Origin: CAMYJH01 sp041589735
GTDB taxonomy: Bacteria; Pseudomonadota; Gammaproteobacteria; HK1
Direction of reading: 5' to 3'
Length of the DNA stretch: 10,475 bases
Assembly: GCA_041589735.1 (NCBI GenBank)
Contig: JBFHVA010000122.1
Coordinates: 1-10,475 of the forward strand
Shown here one piece after another: positions 5,759 through 10,475 of this stretch (position 1 is its first letter; each line of letters begins with the position of its first letter). The position numbers were made by a program, and so were the translations under genes. The notes under the pieces were generated by a model, which saw nothing but the letters and a program-made list of their open reading frames with translations, had not been told where the DNA came from and made no database searches.

Positions 5759-6910
5759 ATGAGTGATAAGAAGATGTCACGGACCCGCATGAAGCGCCGT
5801 GCCGTGCTGAAAGGCGGTGCTGCGGTTACCGCGGCAGCCGCCGTTGGACCATGGATTGTCAGTTCAAACGTTCTCGCCGCAGTCGGCGAGGTCAACATTC
5901 TGATGTGGTCGGATTACCTGCCACCAGATTTCATGGATGGCTTCACCCAAAAGACCGGCATCAAGATTAATTACACCGGCATCGGCTCCAACGAGGAAAT
6001 CATCACCAAGATGAAAGCCACCAAGGGCCGTGGTGTAGACATCTGCAGTCCCACCAACATGCGATCGCCCCAGTGGGTAGATCTCGAGCTGCTGCAGCCC
6101 TTCGATTACGGGCGGATTAAAAATCTCAAGAACGTCAACCCGGCGATGGTCAAAGTCGGCGATGAAGAGTGGAACTTCAAAGGAAAAGGTTCGCACTGGC
6201 TGCCGCACATCTGGGGTACGGAAGCCGTTGCCTGGCGCACCGATCTTTATTCACCGCCCGGCGGCATCCCCAGCTACGGCAACATCTGGGATCCCGTTAA
6301 CAAGGGCAAGACCATGATGCGGCCGCATTCGGGCATGCTCGGCGCCGGCCTTTATCTCGAGACCACCGGCGCGCTCGAACCCGGCGCGATGAAGAAGGCC
6401 TATAACGACGAAGCCACCATGCGCAAGACCTGGGCCAAGGTCACCGACTACTGCATCAAGAACAAGGCGCAGGTGAAGCTGTTCTGGAACGACGCCGACA
6501 GCCAGAAGAATGGTTTGTTGAACGAAGGCGTCATCGTCGGCCAGACCTGGGACGGACCGCCGCTTGCGCTGAAGAGCGCGGGTGAACCCGTCACCTACCA
6601 GGCACCGAAGGAAGGTGCGCTGGCTTGGGTCGACGGCATGTCGCTGTCGCGCGGTGCCGGTGATCTGGATGCGGTGTATGCGTTCCTCGACTACTGCTAT
6701 GAACCCGAGCCCGCAGGTAAGGCCATCGACAAGCATGGCTACAACTCCGCGGTTCTCGGCGCCGACAAGCACGCCGGCGCGCAGTACAAGAAGAACTTCG
6801 CCGAGGCCTATCCCGGAGACGCGCTGTCGAATCTCTGGCCGTGGCCGAAGGAGCCGCAGTGGTACGCCGACGTACGCACGGAGTACCGCAACAAGTTCGT
6901 CAACGCTTAA
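5759..6910 (+). CDS. Tat-exported ABC substrate-binding protein, PotD/PotF-like
   Basis: This 383-residue periplasmic protein should capture substrate for the importer encoded downstream. The N-terminus has a twin-arginine signal: KRRAVLK (residues 12-18), an Ala/Gly-rich hydrophobic stretch and cleavage near NVLA-AVG (about residue 40). The mature part opens like the polyamine-binding group, VNILMWSDYLPPDFMDGFTQ (45-64). It continues with the ligand-lobe region GIGSNEEIITKM and a lobe-crossover region around LPHIWGTEAVAWRTD. Ligand-site aromatic and acidic residues typical of the fold appear in VKLFWNDADSQ and VGQTWDGPP. Length is normal for a PotD/PotF relative with a Tat signal. The ATG start has GGAGGAG (5748-5754) at a 4-nt spacing, a strong site. 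The order SBP-ATPase-permease-permease matches potFGHI, so putrescine or spermidine uptake is the best guess; another cationic or amino-acid-derived solute is possible. Confidence 0.85.
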   Translation: MSDKKMSRTRMKRRAVLKGGAAVTAAAAVGPWIVSSNVLAAVGEVNILMWSDYLPPDFMDGFTQKTGIKINYTGIGSNEEIITKMKATKGRGVDICSPTNMRSPQWVDLELLQPFDYGRIKNLKNVNPAMVKVGDEEWNFKGKGSHWLPHIWGTEAVAWRTDLYSPPGGIPSYGNIWDPVNKGKTMMRPHSGMLGAGLYLETTGALEPGAMKKAYNDEATMRKTWAKVTDYCIKNKAQVKLFWNDADSQKNGLLNEGVIVGQTWDGPPLALKSAGEPVTYQAPKEGALAWVDGMSLSRGAGDLDAVYAFLDYCYEPEPAGKAIDKHGYNSAVLGADKHAGAQYKKNFAEAYPGDALSNLWPWPKEPQWYADVRTEYRNKFVNA

Positions 6911-6922
6911 ACGACGACATTT

Positions 6923-6952
6923 ACCCCCGGACCCGTGTGGTCCGGGGGTTTT
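6923..6952 (+). terminator. Intrinsic terminator after the binding-protein gene
   Basis: CCCCCGGACC (6924-6933), a 5-nt loop CGTGT, and GGTCCGGGGG (6939-6948), extended by one A-T pair and ending in TTTT (6949-6952). The stem is perfect and GC-rich and begins 13 nt after the TAA. Because the transporter genes continue downstream on the same strand, it probably acts as a partial terminator or as a 3' stabiliser that makes binding-protein mRNA more abundant. Confidence 0.85.
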
Positions 6953-7150
6953 CGATTTGATGGTGCGCGGGGCGCGACCCTCGTGCACGCACGAACACAA
7001 TAAAGACACGGCCCGCAATGAGCCGGAACAACAATTCAAATAGCGATCAGGCTGTCATCGGCGACGGCCCGGTTACGAGCGGGCACGAGTCTGATCAGAC
7101 CGAAATGTTTCATATCTGAAAAGCATCGTAACCTTCGCGGATAAATCCCC
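6953..7150. other. Intergenic leader before the ATPase gene
   Basis: About 200 bp lies between the terminator and the ATPase start. It contains the 12-bp perfect palindrome GTCTGATCAGAC (7089-7100) and a TTTCA-TATC-TGAAA dyad (7108-7121). An unsupported 33-codon frame runs from ATG 7018 to TGA 7119 without a ribosome binding site. I saw no convincing -35/-10 pair. The ATPase's own ribosome binding site is weak (GCGGA at about 7137-7141). Confidence 0.4.
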
Positions 7151-8257
<1,107 letters not shown>

Positions 8258-8280
8258 TGGTGCTCACCGGGTAAATCATC

Positions 8281-9204
8281 ATGGCCACCTGGCTCTCGAA
8301 TTTCTACCAGCGAAACGGCACCGCGCTTTCGATTTTTCTGCTCCTGTCCGTGCTGTTCTGGGTGTTCATCCTGATCATCCTGCCGCAGCTGTTCATGCTG
8401 GACTTTTCTTTCCGTCATAACCTGACGCCGGCGGAGATCGGGGGACCGAAAGACGTCTACACCCTCGAAAACTATCAATATATGATCTACGGCAGCGCCC
8501 AGGCAGAGGGCAGCTATAACACCGTCGACTTGACGGTTTTCGCCCGCACCCTCGTTGCCGCGATTTTCGTGACCCTCTTCGACCTGGCGATCTGCTACCC
8601 GATCGCTTTTTATCTTGCCCACTCCGCCTACGGCGGCGCCGCCCGTTTGATGGTGCTTTCCCTGATCGTGCCCTTCTGGGTGAACGAAATATTGCGTGCC
8701 TTCGCGTTCCGCATCATGTTCGGGGCCACAGGCGTCATCAATAACTTCCTCATATGGCTGGGCATACTGGATCAGCCCTATGACTTCATCCGCAACGACA
8801 TCGCGCTGTACGCCGGCTTGGGTTACGCCTTCATCCTTTTGATGATCTTTCCCATCTACAACACGGTGGAAAGCCTGGATAAAAACCAGATCGAGGCGGC
8901 GCGGGACCTGGGAGCGCCCTGGTGGCGCATCCACTGGCGGGTGGTCATTCCCTACGCCAAGCCCGGCATCACGTCAGGCTGCACCATGGTGTTCATGCTC
9001 ACCGCAGGCGCGCTGGCCGCGCCGCAGATCCTGGGCGGACCGAGCAGCCTGTGGTTCACCCAGATCATCTACCAGTGGTTCAACACCGGTAACAACTGGC
9101 CTCAAGGATCCGCCTACGCCATCATCCTGCTCGCGACCTGTATCGCCTTCGTGCTGATCATGATGAAGGTGTTCAAGGTCAAGCTCGGGGAGATCGCGCG
9201 GTGA
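8281..9204 (+). CDS. ABC transporter permease, PotB/PotH-like
   Basis: This 307-residue inner-membrane permease is the first of the two membrane subunits. It has six predicted membrane segments (about 20-40, 88-113, 122-142, 175-195, 230-250 and 278-297), with a periplasmic loop of about 45 residues after the first, as in PotB/PotH. The cytoplasmic coupling helix is clear: EAARDLGAPWWRIHWRVVIP (205-224), matching the EAA---G---------I-LP signature that docks on the ATPase. It starts at ATG 23 nt after the ATPase stop with only a weak upstream GGGTAA, so translation may be coupled. Its TGA overlaps the next gene's GTG by 4 bp. Confidence 0.92.
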   Translation: MATWLSNFYQRNGTALSIFLLLSVLFWVFILIILPQLFMLDFSFRHNLTPAEIGGPKDVYTLENYQYMIYGSAQAEGSYNTVDLTVFARTLVAAIFVTLFDLAICYPIAFYLAHSAYGGAARLMVLSLIVPFWVNEILRAFAFRIMFGATGVINNFLIWLGILDQPYDFIRNDIALYAGLGYAFILLMIFPIYNTVESLDKNQIEAARDLGAPWWRIHWRVVIPYAKPGITSGCTMVFMLTAGALAAPQILGGPSSLWFTQIIYQWFNTGNNWPQGSAYAIILLATCIAFVLIMMKVFKVKLGEIAR

Positions 9205-10475
9205 GGTCCGAAACCTTTTTGAAGATTTCGGTCGGCGCGTTCGTCGCCCTGTTTTTCGCTTACCTGTTCGGTCCGCTCATCATCATGAGCCTGACGGCCT
9301 TCAACAGCTCGCAATTTCCGCGGGTCACACCGTGGGAATGCTTCTCGGTGGAATGGTTCGACGTACTGATCAACGACGCCAAGCTGATGAGCGGATTGCG
9401 CAACAGCCTGGTCATCGGATTCGGCGTCATTCTGATTGCCGTGCCCATCGGCATGGCGGGTGCGCTGATGCTGACCCAGGTGGGACGCCGGGTGCGGCCC
9501 TGGTATTACACCATCGTGATCTCGCCCATCCTGGTGCCCGGCGTTGTGCTGGGGATTTCCACGCTGATTTTCTGGGATCGGCTGGGGCGCATGTTCAACG
9601 CCGGCTACGACTCGATTTTCTACGACGGCATCTTCCTCACTATCCTCGGCCAGGCCACGTTCATCTCCGCCTACGCCATGCTGGTGTTCATCGCCCGGCT
9701 GCAGCGCTTCGATCCGGCGCAGGAAGAGGCGGCGCTGGATCTGGGCGCGACCCACGTGCAGACCTTCCGCAAGATCCTGCTGCCGTTCATGAAGCCCGCC
9801 ATAGGATCGGCGGCGGTGCTCGCGTTCCTGGCTTCCTTCGAGAATTACAACACCACGGTGTTCACCATTCTCTCCTCGGAGACCCTCACCACGGTGCTGG
9901 CGAGCAAGGTGCGCTACGGCATCAATCCCTCCATCAGCGCCCTGGCCGTCATCATCGTCTCTCTGACGCTGGTGGGCGCCGTAGTGTACGAGATCCTAAA
10001 GCGCCGCGAGCAGGCCGCGGCAAAAGAGTCCGAGCTGGTGGCCCGGGGCAAGGTGGAAAAGCGCACAAAACAAACGCCGCTGTTCCTCGATCCGGCGATG
10101 ATCATTGCCGTGCTGGTATTCATCGCCGGCACCGGCACCGTGTACTTCGCCGGCACCATCGGCCTCGAGGAGTGCAAGGCCGCGGTGCTGGCGGAAAAGC
10201 GGGCCAGAACCGAGCGCGCCATCAAGGAGCGGCAAACCAAGGAGATGTTCCGCCAGGCCGCGCCCACCACGCCAGACCCTTATGCCCCCGCTACCGAAGC
10301 GGCGCCGAAAGTGGAAGCCAAGGGCACCGAAGGCTATCGAAGCATCTTTGCCCCGAGCACGCTCGAAGGAATGGCGGGACAAGAAAGCGAAGAGAAAAAA
10401 GAAGAAATCGAAGCCAAGGGCACCGAGGGTTACAAGAGCATCTTCGATCCGGGCAATCTCAAAGGCCAGGTTGGC
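9201..10475 (+). CDS. ABC transporter permease, PotC/PotI-like, with C-terminal repeat extension (partial)
   Basis: The GTG start overlaps the previous stop (GTGA), with GGGGAG (9187-9192) 8 nt upstream. The frame stays open for 425 codons to the window end with no stop. Residues 1-266 form a normal six-helix PotC/PotI permease (segments about 11-31, 68-92, 101-125, 142-166, 202-222, 245-265) with the ATPase-docking motif EEAALDLGATHVQTFRKILLP (from about 175). PotC/PotI usually end near here, at about 265-280 residues. This protein continues with a basic linker (267-291), a seventh hydrophobic segment MIIAVLVFIAGTGTVYFAG (300-318), a highly charged probable helix (323-352), a Pro/Ala linker (354-370) and two copies of EAKGTEGY(R/K)SIF (372-383 and 404-415) at 32-residue spacing. 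The permease role is secure. The extension has no function I recognise. Topology is ambiguous: six helices put the tail inside, and a seventh would put the repeats in the periplasm. Confidence 0.9.
   Translation, partial: MRSETFLKISVGAFVALFFAYLFGPLIIMSLTAFNSSQFPRVTPWECFSVEWFDVLINDAKLMSGLRNSLVIGFGVILIAVPIGMAGALMLTQVGRRVRPWYYTIVISPILVPGVVLGISTLIFWDRLGRMFNAGYDSIFYDGIFLTILGQATFISAYAMLVFIARLQRFDPAQEEAALDLGATHVQTFRKILLPFMKPAIGSAAVLAFLASFENYNTTVFTILSSETLTTVLASKVRYGINPSISALAVIIVSLTLVGAVVYEILKRREQAAAKESELVARGKVEKRTKQTPLFLDPAMIIAVLVFIAGTGTVYFAGTIGLEECKAAVLAEKRARTERAIKERQTKEMFRQAAPTTPDPYAPATEAAPKVEAKGTEGYRSIFAPSTLEGMAGQESEEKKEEIEAKGTEGYKSIFDPGNLKGQVG
10311..10466 (+). repeat. Two coding repeats in the permease tail (32-residue period)
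   Basis: Residues 371-390 and 403-422 align as (V/I)EAKGTEGY(R/K)SIF(A/D)P(S/G)(T/N)L(E/K)G. The two DNA copies share GAAGCCAAGGGCACCGA exactly (starting at 10314 and 10410) and then diverge at synonymous positions, which suggests a duplication kept by selection on the protein. More copies may lie beyond the window edge. Confidence 0.85.

Noticed and set aside
6251..7039. A 262-codon minus-strand frame opposite the binding-protein gene
   Set aside because: It crosses the intrinsic terminator and is antisense to a well-supported gene; no domain is visible.
7018..7119. A 33-codon plus-strand frame (starts MSRNNNSNSDQ) between the binding-protein and ATPase genes
   Set aside because: There is no ribosome binding site before the ATG and no recognisable feature; a frame of this length arises easily by chance. 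Conservation in relatives would change this view.
9114..9755. A 213-codon minus-strand frame opposite the two permease genes
   Set aside because: It is antisense to two permeases joined by a 4-bp overlap, and its His/Gln/Arg-rich translation is a shadow.

Overview
The window looks like chromosomal DNA of a GC-rich proteobacterium, probably a gammaproteobacterium. I base this on codon use, an MtrB/PioB-type outer-membrane barrel, and interspersed palindromic repeats of the G(T/C)AGGGCGCA...TGCGCC kind between genes. The lineage is inference. I see no rRNA, tRNA, CRISPR array, integrase or transposase.

Region 1 (1-2436): a possible 3' tail of an upstream gene, then a complete MtrB/PioB-family 782-residue outer-membrane beta-barrel. 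Such barrels normally sheathe a periplasmic multihaem cytochrome and carry electrons across the outer membrane. If a cytochrome gene lies just upstream, as is usual, it is cut off by the window edge.

Region 2 (2437-2710): a gene-free gap between convergent genes, packed with at least three related palindromic repeats and one unrelated hairpin repeat.

Region 3 (2711-5512): a class II aldolase/adducin-family gene on the minus strand, divergent from a YcaD-like MFS transporter and a small, probably exported, two-cysteine protein on the plus strand. The roughly 360-bp divergent gap holds two perfect inverted repeats that look like operators.

Region 4 (5759-10475): an ABC importer of the polyamine/spermidine-putrescine class in the order binding protein - ATPase - permease - permease, like potFGHI of E. 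coli. The binding protein has a twin-arginine signal and is followed by a strong intrinsic terminator, so it can be made in excess over the membrane parts. The last gene, a PotC/PotI-like permease, overlaps the preceding permease by 4 bp and runs off the window without a stop. It is unusual: after the normal six-helix permease it carries a long extension with an extra predicted membrane helix, a charged helical stretch, a Pro/Ala linker and two copies (so far) of a repeat with core EAKGTEGY(R/K)SIF at a 32-residue period. This extension is the best candidate for something undescribed here.
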